The notes: generated by a model not told the origin, from the sequence alone. A DNA stretch of 64,000 nucleotides from Paludibacteraceae bacterium (GCA_024401455.1 JAKSLA010000009.1:1-64000), one strand, 5' to 3'. Shown: positions 32,273 to 41,225, counted from the first letter of the stretch. Program-made: numbers and translations.

Positions 32273-34576
32273 ATGATGAAGTTTTTTAAACTTATTTTTG
32301 CCGTATCCCTTGTCGGCGTATTGCTGTCATCGTGTTCGTCCACGAAATTTGTGCCCGAAGGACAATATCTTTTGGATAAGGTCGATTTTGTGACAGAGAC
32401 GGATGCTGTCAGCAATAGCGATTTGAAGGTGTATCTTCGCCAAGAGCCTAACTTTAAGGTTTTTGGACTTTATAAACTATATCTTTCTTTTTATAATATG
32501 TCGGGCCGTGACACATCAAAGTGGCGCAATAGGCAGTTGCGTAGCATTGGTGAGCCGCCTGTCATATACGAACCCTATTTGACTCGTCGCTCGGAGGAAG
32601 AAATCCAGAAGTTTGTCCAATCCAAAGGTTTCTGTAATGCGGAGGTGAAGGCCTGGACGGAGTTCAAGAAAAAGAAGGTCAAGGTGACTTATTACATCAA
32701 GGAGAATGAACCGTATCGTTTAAGAAACATCACTTATAATTTCGAGTCGGATCCTGAGATTGATTCAATATATGCAATGTCCGACAAGAAAAGCAGTTTG
32801 CTCAAGTCGGGAATGCTCTTCGACATAGACCAACTTGACGAGGAGCGCAAGCGCATTGACAAACTCTTGAAGCGTAGGGGGTATTTCTATTTCAACAAGG
32901 ATTACCTTGCCTACACAGCAGATAGTACGTTAGGGACTCATCAAGTGGATGTCACACTGACGTTGAAGCCTTACTTGAAGTCAATGCCCGACGGAACGAC
33001 GCAGGAGGAACATCACAAGAGATACACGATCAACGATGTGAATGTCACGGTTTTGAAAGATTCAAGGGCGACGTTCCAACCCAATTTGCGATATGACACG
33101 TTGCTTTATAAACCCAATTTGAATATCATATCAGAGGGTAAGCCACGTTTCCGTCCGAAGATTATTGATGAGGAGTTGCGCATTTATCCGCATTTGCCTT
33201 ATAGCAGTTTCTTTGTAGAGCGTACGTATGCCAAGTTGAATGCATTGGGTGCGGTGCGATCGACCAATATTGAATTCGTTCCGTTTTCCGACACGACCAA
33301 CAAGTTGAATTGTAACGTCTTAATCAGTCCGAGCAAGGCGCAGTCCTTCTCGCTGGATTTGGAGGGCACCAATTCGTGGGGCGATTTGGGATTTGCCATA
33401 ACGGGTGGTTATACGCACAAGAACATATTCCGCGGATCTGAGAGTCTCAACTTGAAGGGCCGTTATGCGCAGGAGGCCTATTCGGGCATCTCCAATTTCT
33501 TGGACAAGCATACGAAGGACATAGGAGGGGAGATGAGCATCAACTTCCCACGTTTCTTGTTCCCTTTCACAACCCGCCAATTCCGCCAGAGGGTCAGTGC
33601 CTCGACAGAGTTCAAGTTGTCCTATAATTATCAGACGAGGCCGAACACTTACGAGAAGAACTCTTCGACGGTGGGCATCCGATACATCTGGAACTTGCGT
33701 AGGTTCTACCGCTATACTTTCGACATTATGGATTTGAACTATGTGAATATCAATACGCATCCTGATTTCGACTCGTTGTATAGCGCTCCCAAATATTCCG
33801 TGTTGAGGAACAGTTATTCCGACCACTTCATCTTCAGTTCCGGCTTCTCTATTGTTTATGACAATAATGCAAGTCAGAGGCGCCGAGACAAGACCTATTA
33901 TAAGTTGGCCATAGAGAGTGCGGGAAATCTTTTGCATGCCATCTCCCTTCTTTCAGATAGGGAGAAGAACGAGGAGGGCTATTATGAGTACGTAGGCATC
34001 CCATATTCTCAATATTTGAAGGGGGAGGCCCATTTTGCGCAGAGCAAGTATATCGATAGGAAGAATGCGTTGGTTTATCATCTGGGGTGCGGTTTGGCCT
34101 ACCCGTATGGAAATGCGAAAATCGTTCCGTTCGAGAGGCGGTTCTTTGGCGGTGGTGCCAACGGAGTCAGGGGTTGGTCCGTCCGAACGCTTGGTCCAGG
34201 AAGGTATTCGTCTGAGAATAGGGACGACTTTGTGGCTCAGTCGGGCGATGTGATGTTGACTGCCAATTTGGAACATCGTACGAAACTCTTTTGGAAGATA
34301 GAGATGGCTGCGTTTGTCGATGCGGGTAATGTGTGGACGGTTGAGTCGTACAAGTCACAGCCACAAGGAGCCTTTACTTTCGATAATTTCTATAGGGAGA
34401 TAGCCTTGGCATATGGAGCAGGTTTGCGATTTGACTTCACATTCTTCCTCTTGCGATTTGACTTGGGCGTAAAAGCCTATGACCCTTCACGGAATTCTTC
34501 CGATTGTTGGCGATTCGAGGGGTTGAATTGGTCGGACGACTTTGCCATCCATTTTGCGATAGGTTATCCATTCTAA
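32273..34576 (+). CDS. tamL: TamL (BamA/TamA superfamily outer-membrane lipoprotein)
   Basis: 767 residues. The N-terminus MMKFFKLIFAVSLVGVLLSSC ends in a lipobox at about Cys21, the lipoprotein form of TamA found in Bacteroidetes. POTRA-like segments follow (VYLRQEPNFKVFGLYKLYLS, KVTYYIKENEPYRLRNITYNF, KLNALGAVRSTNIEFVP). The C-terminal half is a surface-antigen barrel with the RRFFGGGANGVRGW motif (the family's VRGY/F loop) and an aromatic final residue (HFAIGYPF). It is thought to insert outer-membrane proteins with TamB; TamB is not in the window. Transcribed alone, divergent from glmM. Confidence 0.9.
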   Translation: MMKFFKLIFAVSLVGVLLSSCSSTKFVPEGQYLLDKVDFVTETDAVSNSDLKVYLRQEPNFKVFGLYKLYLSFYNMSGRDTSKWRNRQLRSIGEPPVIYEPYLTRRSEEEIQKFVQSKGFCNAEVKAWTEFKKKKVKVTYYIKENEPYRLRNITYNFESDPEIDSIYAMSDKKSSLLKSGMLFDIDQLDEERKRIDKLLKRRGYFYFNKDYLAYTADSTLGTHQVDVTLTLKPYLKSMPDGTTQEEHHKRYTINDVNVTVLKDSRATFQPNLRYDTLLYKPNLNIISEGKPRFRPKIIDEELRIYPHLPYSSFFVERTYAKLNALGAVRSTNIEFVPFSDTTNKLNCNVLISPSKAQSFSLDLEGTNSWGDLGFAITGGYTHKNIFRGSESLNLKGRYAQEAYSGISNFLDKHTKDIGGEMSINFPRFLFPFTTRQFRQRVSASTEFKLSYNYQTRPNTYEKNSSTVGIRYIWNLRRFYRYTFDIMDLNYVNINTHPDFDSLYSAPKYSVLRNSYSDHFIFSSGFSIVYDNNASQRRRDKTYYKLAIESAGNLLHAISLLSDREKNEEGYYEYVGIPYSQYLKGEAHFAQSKYIDRKNALVYHLGCGLAYPYGNAKIVPFERRFFGGGANGVRGWSVRTLGPGRYSSENRDDFVAQSGDVMLTANLEHRTKLFWKIEMAAFVDAGNVWTVESYKSQPQGAFTFDNFYREIALAYGAGLRFDFTFFLLRFDLGVKAYDPSRNSSDCWRFEGLNWSDDFAIHFAIGYPF

Positions 34577-34653
34577 AAAGTTGTTTGATTCTCCATCTTT
34601 CCAAAATACAAACATTCTGATTATCTTTACAATTGAATTTAAAAGAGTAGATT

Positions 34654-36237
34654 ATGGGACTGTATTTGAATCCGAACGCAGAAGCGTTTCTAATGGGGTT
34701 GAACAGTGAAATATATGTTGATAAATCACTGGTGATATCTGAATTGAACAAGCTTGCTTGTAGTCAGTCTAATTTTGTCTGCATGTCACGTCCGCGTCGC
34801 TTTGGAAAAAGTATGGTCGGTAATATGATATCTGCTTATTATTCAAAAGGATGCGACACTCGTGAGATTTTCAGTAAAATGAAAGTTGGGCAGAAATCTG
34901 AATATGACAAATACTTGAACAAGTTCAACGTCATCAAGTTGGATTTGAATGGGTGGTATCAAAATTCAATCCAGAAAGATAATGTCAACGGTCTGATAAA
35001 AAACATACACAATACGCTTAGACAAGAATTCGTCTTACAATTTCCTAATTTATCCTTTAATGACACTCAATCTTTGGACGAATGCATAAAGATTGTCTAT
35101 GCACAAACTGGCGAGAAGTTCGTCATCATCATTGATGAATACGATGTTTTGGTTCGAGAACGAGTTCCCGAAAAACTGTTCCAAGATTACTTGAGTTTTT
35201 TGAATGCTCTTTTCAAAGACACTACGCTTCGTCCCGCCATTGCGCTCGCCTATATCACCGGAATTATTCCGATTGTAAGAGATAAAATTCAGTCCAAGTT
35301 GAACGAGTTTTGGGAATACACTATGCTCAAACCCATGCAATTTGCCGATATGATTGGATTCACAAAGGAGGAGGTCCAAGATTTATGCGACCAGTATGGT
35401 ATGGATATAGAAGAACTCAGAAGATGGTATGATGGTTATCAATTGTCTCCAACAGCAGAAATGTATAATCCTCTGTCAGTCGTCAAAGCACTTACGGCCA
35501 AAGAATTTGACAGTTATTGGTCTGCGACGGGAACGTTTGAAACTCTGAAAGATTATATTTTGATGGATTTTAATGGCATCAGACAAGATGTCATCAGCAT
35601 GATTGCGGGAGAGAGCGTGCCGGTTAATGTCACTAAATTCCAGAACAAGTTGGAATCCATCACAAACAAAGATAACGCCTTCACGTACCTCATCCATTTG
35701 GGCTATCTCGCATACAACAGAGAAGAGAAAACTTGCTATATTCCTAATAAGGAGGTTCGTATGGAATGGGTAAACGCGATTGACGACGAGGAGGATTATC
35801 AAAAGGTTATGTCTATCGTCAACGCTTCGAAGAAGTTGCTCGACGCTACAGTCAATGGCGACGAGGAGGCGGTGGCCCAGGCTCTTGATGCCGCCCATAC
35901 CGAGGTGACAAGTCCGCTTACCTATAACGACGAGCATTGTTTCCAGAGTGCCATTTGCCTTGCTTATTTCTATGCCAACACCCGCTATACTTTGGTCAAA
36001 GAGTTGCCAACAGGGAAAGGCTATGCCGATTTGGTGCTGATTCCTTATCTTCCCAATATTCCAGCATTAGTGATTGAGTTAAAGCGAAACAAGAGTGCGG
36101 AAAGCGCGATTGATCAGATAAAAGCAAAGAACTATTGTCAGGCCCTAACCCAATATCAAGGAGATCTCCTTTTCGTGGGCATCAATTATGATGAGAAAAC
36201 GAAGGAGCATAAGTGCAAGATTGAGAAATTGTCTTAA
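34654..36237 (+). CDS. AAA-ATPase-like protein with C-terminal PD-(D/E)XK nuclease domain, copy 1
   Basis: 527 residues. The N-terminal ATPase domain (AAA-ATPase_like, PF09820-type) has YVDKSLVISELNKL, the P-loop-like SRPRRFGKSMVGNM and Walker B-like KFVIIIDEYDVL. The C-terminal domain (DUF1703/PD-(D/E)XK type) shows GKGYADLVLIPY, then ALVIELKRNKSAESAIDQIKAK, where D...ELK is the nuclease core and the QIKAKNY helix follows. Such proteins are often expanded in gut Bacteroidetes; their role is unknown. Copy 2 follows 85 bases later and is mosaic with it. Promoter-like TTATCTTTAC lies about 35 bases upstream in both. No partner gene is seen. Confidence 0.85.
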   Translation: MGLYLNPNAEAFLMGLNSEIYVDKSLVISELNKLACSQSNFVCMSRPRRFGKSMVGNMISAYYSKGCDTREIFSKMKVGQKSEYDKYLNKFNVIKLDLNGWYQNSIQKDNVNGLIKNIHNTLRQEFVLQFPNLSFNDTQSLDECIKIVYAQTGEKFVIIIDEYDVLVRERVPEKLFQDYLSFLNALFKDTTLRPAIALAYITGIIPIVRDKIQSKLNEFWEYTMLKPMQFADMIGFTKEEVQDLCDQYGMDIEELRRWYDGYQLSPTAEMYNPLSVVKALTAKEFDSYWSATGTFETLKDYILMDFNGIRQDVISMIAGESVPVNVTKFQNKLESITNKDNAFTYLIHLGYLAYNREEKTCYIPNKEVRMEWVNAIDDEEDYQKVMSIVNASKKLLDATVNGDEEAVAQALDAAHTEVTSPLTYNDEHCFQSAICLAYFYANTRYTLVKELPTGKGYADLVLIPYLPNIPALVIELKRNKSAESAIDQIKAKNYCQALTQYQGDLLFVGINYDEKTKEHKCKIEKLS

Positions 36238-36322
36238 AGCTTTTTGGAGTGAGAATTTCTCCTTTGATGAGTTCAATCCAACATTCTGATTATCTTTACA
36301 ATTGAATTTAAAAGAGTAGATT

Positions 36323-37906
36323 ATGGGACTGTATTTGAATCCGAACGCAGAAGCGTTCACAGAAGACAAGAATACAAGAATATACGTTGACAAATCATTG
36401 GTTATTGGTGAGTTGAATAAACTTGTCAGTACCAGAGAAGATTTTGTCTGCATGTCACGTCCGCGTCGCTTTGGAAAAAGTATGGTTGGTAATATGATCT
36501 CTGCTTATTATTCAAAAGGATGCGACACTCGTGAGATTTTCAGTAAAATGAAGGTTGGACAGGAACCTGAATATGACAAATATTTGAACAAGTTCAACGT
36601 CATCAAGTTGGATCTGAATGGGTGGTATCAAAAATCTGTCATTGGAAGGTGTGTAGATGATCTGTTTGAAATCCTTAGTGATTGTTTGACGAAGGAGTTT
36701 AAGCAGGAGTTCCCCAATATTGAATTCAAGGATAATTCATCATTGCCTACTTGTGTTGGAAATGTCTATGCACAAACTGGCGAGAAGTTCGTCATCATCA
36801 TTGATGAATACGATGTTTTGGTTCGAGAACGAGTTCCCGAAAAACTGTTCCAAGATTACTTGAGTTTTTTGAATGCTCTTTTCAAAGACACTACGCTTCG
36901 TCCCGCCATTGCGCTCGCCTATATCACCGGAATTATTCCGATTGTAAGAGATAAAATTCAGTCCAAGTTGAACGAGTTTTGGGAATACACTATGCTTAGA
37001 CCACGTCAATTTGCTGGGTATATCGGTTTTACAGAAATGGAAGTAGAGGATCTTTGCAATCAATACAATGTTGATTATGAGGAGTGTGTGCGTTGGTACG
37101 ATGGCTATAAACTAAAAAAAGATGTCAGCATTTTCAATCCGCTTTCTGTAGTTACCGCAATGTTGGATGGCGAATTCGATAGCTATTGGTCTGCGACGGG
37201 ATCGTTCGAGGCGTTGCGCGATTATATTCTGATGGATTTTGAGGGCATTAGACAGGATATAGTTGATATGATTTCTGGTAATAGTGTAGAAGTAGACGTG
37301 GAGTCATACAGAAACACGATGGATTGTTTCGAGTCGAAGGATGATGTTTTCACATACTTGATTCACTTGGGTTATCTTTCATACGATAATAAGGCAAAGA
37401 CTTGCAAAATCCCGAATGAGGAGGTTCGCAGACAGTGGATTCTGTCTGTAAAACAAAGTCCTGACTACAAAAAACTTATGTCTATCGTTAACGCTTCAAA
37501 GAAGTTGCTCGACGCTACAGTCAATGGCGACGAGGAGGCGGTGGCCCAGGCTCTTGATGCCGCCCATACCGAGGTGACAAGTCCGCTTACCTATAACGAC
37601 GAGCATTGTTTCCAGAGTGCCATTTGCCTTGCTTATTTCTATGCCAACACCCGCTATACTTTGGTCAAAGAGTTGCCAACAGGGAAAGGCTATGCCGATT
37701 TGGTGCTGATTCCTTATCTTCCCAATATTCCAGCATTAGTGATTGAGTTAAAGCGAAACAAGAGTGCGGAAAGCGCGATTGATCAGATAAAAGCAAAGAA
37801 CTATTGTCAGGCCCTAACCCAATATCAAGGAGATCTCCTTTTCGTGGGCATCAATTATGACGAGAAAACGAAGGAGCATAAGTGCAAGATTGAGAAATTG
37901 TCTTAA
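36323..37906 (+). CDS. AAA-ATPase-like protein with C-terminal PD-(D/E)XK nuclease domain, copy 2
   Basis: 527 residues, same length and domains as copy 1. By eye, residues 1-12, about 38-93, 148-225 and 387-527 are identical or nearly so between the copies, whereas about 94-147 and 226-386 are clearly diverged (for example GRCVDDLFEILSDCL against DNVNGLIKNIHNTLR). The leader CATTCTGATTATCTTTAC is also duplicated. The split into conserved and diverged blocks points to recombination between tandem copies. The P-loop-like RRFGKSM, IIDEYD and ELKRNK motifs are all intact, so both copies may be active. Confidence 0.85.
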   Translation: MGLYLNPNAEAFTEDKNTRIYVDKSLVIGELNKLVSTREDFVCMSRPRRFGKSMVGNMISAYYSKGCDTREIFSKMKVGQEPEYDKYLNKFNVIKLDLNGWYQKSVIGRCVDDLFEILSDCLTKEFKQEFPNIEFKDNSSLPTCVGNVYAQTGEKFVIIIDEYDVLVRERVPEKLFQDYLSFLNALFKDTTLRPAIALAYITGIIPIVRDKIQSKLNEFWEYTMLRPRQFAGYIGFTEMEVEDLCNQYNVDYEECVRWYDGYKLKKDVSIFNPLSVVTAMLDGEFDSYWSATGSFEALRDYILMDFEGIRQDIVDMISGNSVEVDVESYRNTMDCFESKDDVFTYLIHLGYLSYDNKAKTCKIPNEEVRRQWILSVKQSPDYKKLMSIVNASKKLLDATVNGDEEAVAQALDAAHTEVTSPLTYNDEHCFQSAICLAYFYANTRYTLVKELPTGKGYADLVLIPYLPNIPALVIELKRNKSAESAIDQIKAKNYCQALTQYQGDLLFVGINYDEKTKEHKCKIEKLS

Positions 37907-38064
37907 AGACACAAAAAATAAGGAGAATATTGGAAAGTGGAGCGTCGGTACTGATATGCCGCAGACCGCTTGCAATTTTCCTCGGTCAATGCAAGGTGTA
38001 ATTGATTTGCTATATATTGCAAATGAAAAACCGTGGAAAAGTTTGAATATTTCTTTGGTTTTAT

Positions 38065-38096
38065 TTTGGTGAGAATGGAAAAATGTCTATCTTTGC
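38065..38096 (+). promoter_or_regulatory. promoter of tRNA-Arg
   Basis: TTTG at 38065-38068, a 19-base spacer, and TATCTTTGC at 38088-38096 are an exact consensus, 20 bases before the tRNA 5' end. Confidence 0.7.
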
Positions 38097-38115
38097 ATCA
38101 CCAAAAAATAAGGAT

Positions 38116-38189
38116 GGTCGGGTAGCTCAGCTGGATAGAGCAACAGCCTTCTAAGCTGTGGGTCAAGGGTTCGAATCCCTTCTCGATCA
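38116..38189 (+). tRNA. tRNA-Arg(TCT)
   Basis: 74 nt cloverleaf. The acceptor pairs GGTCGGG with CTCGATC (with G-U pairs) and the discriminator is A. The D arm is AGCTCAGCTGGATAGAGC. The anticodon loop CTTCTAA gives TCT, read as Arg (AGA). The T arm is GGGTTCGAATCCC. The 3' CCA is not encoded. Confidence 0.9.
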
Positions 38190-38495
38190 CATGTAATTGG
38201 AAATCAATTCGTTAAGGGTTGGTTTCCTTTTTGTTTTTTATAAAACGGGACAAAAACGAGACATGACTTTTGATGGGGAACGGGTATTTTTCCGCGCCAC
38301 AAACAAAAAAGCCCCGGCGTTTGCCAGGAGGGGGCGTGAAGAACGGTTATGTCATAGACACTATTTTGTGTGATTTGCCCATGGAACTTGTCCCATGCGA
38401 CATTGGGATGTTGAGGGTCGAGGGTGACAAGATATCGGGGAAGACGGTATCGGACGGAAACTTAAACTCTAATTGTTAGTATATGTAAATATATA
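38190..38495. other. gene-poor stretch after tRNA-Arg, possible element remnant
   Basis: 306 bases. ACGGGACAAAAACGAGAC (38244-38261) is a short imperfect direct repeat just after the tRNA. A 69-codon frame at 38270-38479 (VIDTILCDLPMELVPCDIG, MLRVEGDKISGKTV) has no ribosome-binding site or recognised family. Its end runs into a copy of the Uma2-like promoter region. The tRNA position and the remnants to the right suggest a decayed integrated element, but no integrase is seen. Confidence 0.3.
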
Positions 38496-38652
38496 TTATT
38501 CTTGCTTTCCTTCAAAATTCAGCACCCCTTGTTTTGGGGCTTTGGGGAAGATTATATTCGGCTCTTCCTTACTGAGTTACTCTTCAACTTTGAAGACGAA
38601 GGCACGTCCAGGAAACTTTTCCCATACCACATCGGATATGGAAGCGTCCCCA
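38496..38652 (-). pseudogene. remnant C-terminus of the unidentified gene, copy 3 (with in-frame stop)
   Basis: The minus frame reads DASISDVVWEKFPGRAFVFK then VEE-stop-LSKEEPNIIFP and KAPKQGVLNFEGKQE. It is the counterpart of 21607 and 22376, with an in-frame TAA after VEE. Upstream the frame continues briefly as VVDIVDMDCFIG. It is followed downstream by a copy of the TATATTTACA promoter-like box, but not by a Uma2-like gene. Confidence 0.6.
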
Positions 38653-38680
38653 ATAAAGCAATCCATATCAACAATATCTA

Positions 38681-39154
38681 CTACGGGTTTGTGCGTTCTT
38701 CAAAAGAAGCACTATGTACCTTTTTTAGTTTCTCCCATGGAATCGCATCGTCTATACTTCCATTTATAAATTTACAGTAATCGCTTTCTAAGTCGTTGTT
38801 ATGAATGCTCGTCCACTCTGTTTTGGTGTAGTTCAGAACAAAAAGTTCAGCATTGGGAAATAACGGAAGATATTCTTCTTTACATTTTTGAATCATTTGC
38901 TTTGCCATTTTTTGATTCGTTATTTCTATAATTACGTAAGGGATAGAGTTGCTGTCTACGATTGAAATATCTGGTGTTTTCCCATTTTTATCTTTAGTAG
39001 CAGGGTTTTCGGGGGTACACCAAAAATTCTCATCTTTCCCTTGTGCTTCTAATTTTTTGACAAACCATGTTGTTATGTAAGCTGCTAATTTAGAATGTAT
39101 TTCATAAGCTTCGCGACTCATTCCAACACCGTCGCATAAATCCAATAGACTCAT
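38681..39154 (-). CDS. Uma2-like / PD-(D/E)XK nuclease-type protein, copy 3
   Basis: 157 residues from the ATG at 39154, which matches the copy 1 and 2 starts; an upstream ATG at 39214 would read through the leader. It has the same segments as copy 2: DLCDGVGMSREAYEIHS, GKTPDISIVDSNS, IIEITNQKMAKQMIQKC and NAELFVLNYTKTEWTSIHNN. It is separated from copies 1 and 2 by more than 16 kb. Family function uncertain; a nuclease fold is inferred from TPD...EIT...K. Confidence 0.6.
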   Translation of the reverse strand: MSLLDLCDGVGMSREAYEIHSKLAAYITTWFVKKLEAQGKDENFWCTPENPATKDKNGKTPDISIVDSNSIPYVIIEITNQKMAKQMIQKCKEEYLPLFPNAELFVLNYTKTEWTSIHNNDLESDYCKFINGSIDDAIPWEKLKKVHSASFEERTNP

Positions 39155-39194
39155 ATTCTCAATCAAATTAATCGTTATTACATGTAAATATACA

Positions 39195-39240
39195 TTATTT
39201 CCCTTTCCCTTCAAAATTCAGCCCCCCTTTGTTTGGATCC
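39195..39240 (-). pseudogene. remnant of the unidentified gene, copy 4 (last codons only)
   Basis: The minus frame DPNKGGLNFEGKGK-stop corresponds to the conserved ending PKQGVLNFEEKQE-stop of the other copies, followed by the same AATAATGTATATTTACATG promoter-like stretch, then Uma2-like copy 3. Only about 14 codons are recognisable. Confidence 0.45.
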
Positions 39241-39282
39241 TTTGAAGAAGATTCCTTTTCGGAGTTTATATTCAGTTCGTTT

Positions 39283-40038
39283 TTATTCTTCGGTGTTTGA
39301 CTCCTCTTTCAAATGCTGATGAAGTTTTTTTGCCATCGGAGCGATGAGGATGTAGGACACAAGGGCGGAGATGGCGGCGCACGCAATAGGAATGAGCAGG
39401 TTGATGCCGTTGATTAGCATTGTTTTGGTGATGGAGATTCCCATCCATTTGGCCGTTTGCCGTATGAAGTTGAAAATGACGAATTTTGAGAGCACGCGGA
39501 CGGCGTATCGTTCGATGATTTTCTTGGTGATTATTCCGGCTGCCGATTTTGCCATGCGAGAGAGTTTTTGCTTGCCAATCATGATGGTGGAGATGATCAG
39601 CATGAGACGGTTAGCCTTCTCTTGCTCGTCGGCGTTTGGGGCTGTCTCCTCATCTTTCCCGTAGAGGAATAGTAATTTCTGGGATATGATGAAAACGTGA
39701 ATCTGAAACTGGATCAAGTCAAGGACGATGCAGGGCCACATCATCCAGTTGGTCGGTAGAGCCGTGAGGAAGGATATGAATGTCGTCAGGCGTATGTTCT
39801 TTCTGTACTCTTTCTGAGCCAATTTGTCCAATTGTTCCGAAGTCAGCAAACGGGTAGGGTCGGAGTTTATTGCCGTTTGAATTTCGTCGTCGGATAGATG
39901 TTTTTTTAGGGCGTTCTGTAGATATTGTTTTCTGTCCAGGCGGGCAAACGGGAATCGGAGGGTGGCCTTCATGATTGTTTCGTACATGTCGGTACCCCAA
40001 TTAACCCAATCCATTATTTTGTCTATAATCGTAGCCAT
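39283..40038 (-). CDS. predicted membrane protein, EcsC-like at most
   Basis: 251 residues from the ATG at 40038; a frame from 40077 would begin inside the tsf terminator. The N-terminal third is amphipathic and charged (LRFPFARLDRKQYLQNALK). Two or three hydrophobic stretches are seen: TTFISFLTALPTNWMMWPCI, IVLDLIQFQIHVFIIS and, near the end, INLLIPIACAAISALVSYIL. The tail is hydrophilic (MAKKLHQHLKEES). Arrangement resembles EcsC-type proteins loosely; no firm family. The coding region begins 27 bases after the tsf terminator. Confidence 0.45.
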   Translation of the reverse strand: MATIIDKIMDWVNWGTDMYETIMKATLRFPFARLDRKQYLQNALKKHLSDDEIQTAINSDPTRLLTSEQLDKLAQKEYRKNIRLTTFISFLTALPTNWMMWPCIVLDLIQFQIHVFIISQKLLFLYGKDEETAPNADEQEKANRLMLIISTIMIGKQKLSRMAKSAAGIITKKIIERYAVRVLSKFVIFNFIRQTAKWMGISITKTMLINGINLLIPIACAAISALVSYILIAPMAKKLHQHLKEESNTEE

Positions 40039-40065
40039 GGCAGAAGGATGCAAAGTCATAAAAAA

Positions 40066-40091
40066 AAGCACGCCCAATAGAGGGCGTGCTT
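40066..40091 (-). terminator. terminator of tsf
   Basis: On the minus strand AAGCACGCCC and GGGCGTGCTT flank CTCTATT, followed by a T-run (plus A-run at 40060-40067). It closes the ribosomal protein-tsf transcript. Confidence 0.8.
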
Positions 40092-40110
40092 CCCTATCAT
40101 TGAGAAATGA

Positions 40111-41103
40111 TTATTCGTTGTTCAAAGTGATACGCTTGAAGTCTGTTGCAGACAAGCCCTTCATTTGGCTTTCCATGTATTGAGCAACATTCATCTTAGA
40201 ATCCTTGATGAACTCTTGTTGAAGAAGAGTCTTCTCCTTGAATAGCTTGTTGATACGACCGTTAACGATGTTGTCGATCATTTGTTGCTTCAAGTTAGCA
40301 GCAGCCTGTTCTCCAACAGTAGCCTTGATTTCGCGAGCCTTAGCAGCTTGCTCCTCAGTGATCCATCCCTTAGCCATGTTAGAGTTGATGTGGTCTTCAG
40401 AGTCAACGTGTGCAGGGTTGATGCCAGCCTTGCTCAATGCGTTGTCAACTTGCTTTTGAACCATCTCAGCCTTCGTCTTCTCGGCAGCGATTTCACGCTC
40501 CTTGTTGATCTCCTCAGCAGGAACGCCAGAAGGGTCAACTGCGATAGGAGCCATGGCTGCAACTTGCATAGCAACGTCCTTTGCAACAGCAGTGTCAACA
40601 CCAGCCATGTTGAAAGCGACAATAGAAGCCAACTTGTTTCCTGGGTGGATGTAAGCGATAACGCTTTCGCCTGTTACAAAAGAGAACATATCCAACTCCA
40701 TCTTCTCACCTGTAACGCCTGAGCGCTCAGTGATCAATTGATCGATAGTCAAACCGTTGATAACGCCAGCCTTCAAAGCCTCAGCGTTAGCAGGCTTGTT
40801 AGCCAAAGCGAAATCCAAGATTGTTTGAGTCAATGCGATGAAATCAGCATTCTTTGCAACGAAGTCAGTCTCGCACTTCAAAGCCAAAGCAACAGCGTAG
40901 TTGCCGTTTACACCAGCCAAGATGCAGCCTTCTGCAGCTTGACGGTCGCTTCTCTTAGCAGCGATAGCTTGACCCTTCTTACGAAGGATTTCAACTGCCT
41001 TGTCCATATCACCATCGGCCTCTGTAAGAGCCTTCTTAACATCAGCAAGTCCTGCGCCAGTCTTCTCGCGGAGCTTCTTGATGTCGTCCATTGTAACTGC
41101 CAT
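40111..41103 (-). CDS. tsf: translation elongation factor Ts
   Basis: 330 residues. MAVTMDDIKKLREKTGAGLADVKKAL is the N-terminal UBA-like module. KCETDFVAKNADF is the EF-Tu-contacting TDFV motif (near 78-90), and the core repeats this fold. Longer than the E. coli protein because of an internal insert typical for Bacteroidetes. EF-Ts exchanges GDP for GTP on EF-Tu. It is the last gene of rplM-rpsI-rpsB-tsf, 122 bases after rpsB with two hairpins between. Codon choice is that of a highly expressed gene (Ala GCA/GCT, Leu TTG). Confidence 0.97.
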   Translation of the reverse strand: MAVTMDDIKKLREKTGAGLADVKKALTEADGDMDKAVEILRKKGQAIAAKRSDRQAAEGCILAGVNGNYAVALALKCETDFVAKNADFIALTQTILDFALANKPANAEALKAGVINGLTIDQLITERSGVTGEKMELDMFSFVTGESVIAYIHPGNKLASIVAFNMAGVDTAVAKDVAMQVAAMAPIAVDPSGVPAEEINKEREIAAEKTKAEMVQKQVDNALSKAGINPAHVDSEDHINSNMAKGWITEEQAAKAREIKATVGEQAAANLKQQMIDNIVNGRINKLFKEKTLLQQEFIKDSKMNVAQYMESQMKGLSATDFKRITLNNE

Positions 41104-41140
41104 ATTGATAATTTTTTTAGATTGTTAATGATTAAAACCA

Positions 41141-41215
41141 AAAAAGCAGGATGGCGGGCGGCTTCAAGTCTCCCTATTCTGCTTTTAAGAAAGCCACCCC
41201 GAAGGGTGGCTTATA
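41141..41215 (-). promoter_or_regulatory. two hairpins between rpsB and tsf
   Basis: In minus-strand order: AAGCCACCC-TTCG-GGGTGGCTT (41194-41215), a 9-bp stem with a UUCG-type tetraloop and a following TTTCTT, then AAAAGCAG...CTGCTTTTTT enclosing about 30 bases (41146-41193). They could act as a partial terminator that sets the S2:EF-Ts ratio or as a processing barrier; this is inference. Confidence 0.6.
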
Positions 41216-41225
41216 TTTGAATGGA

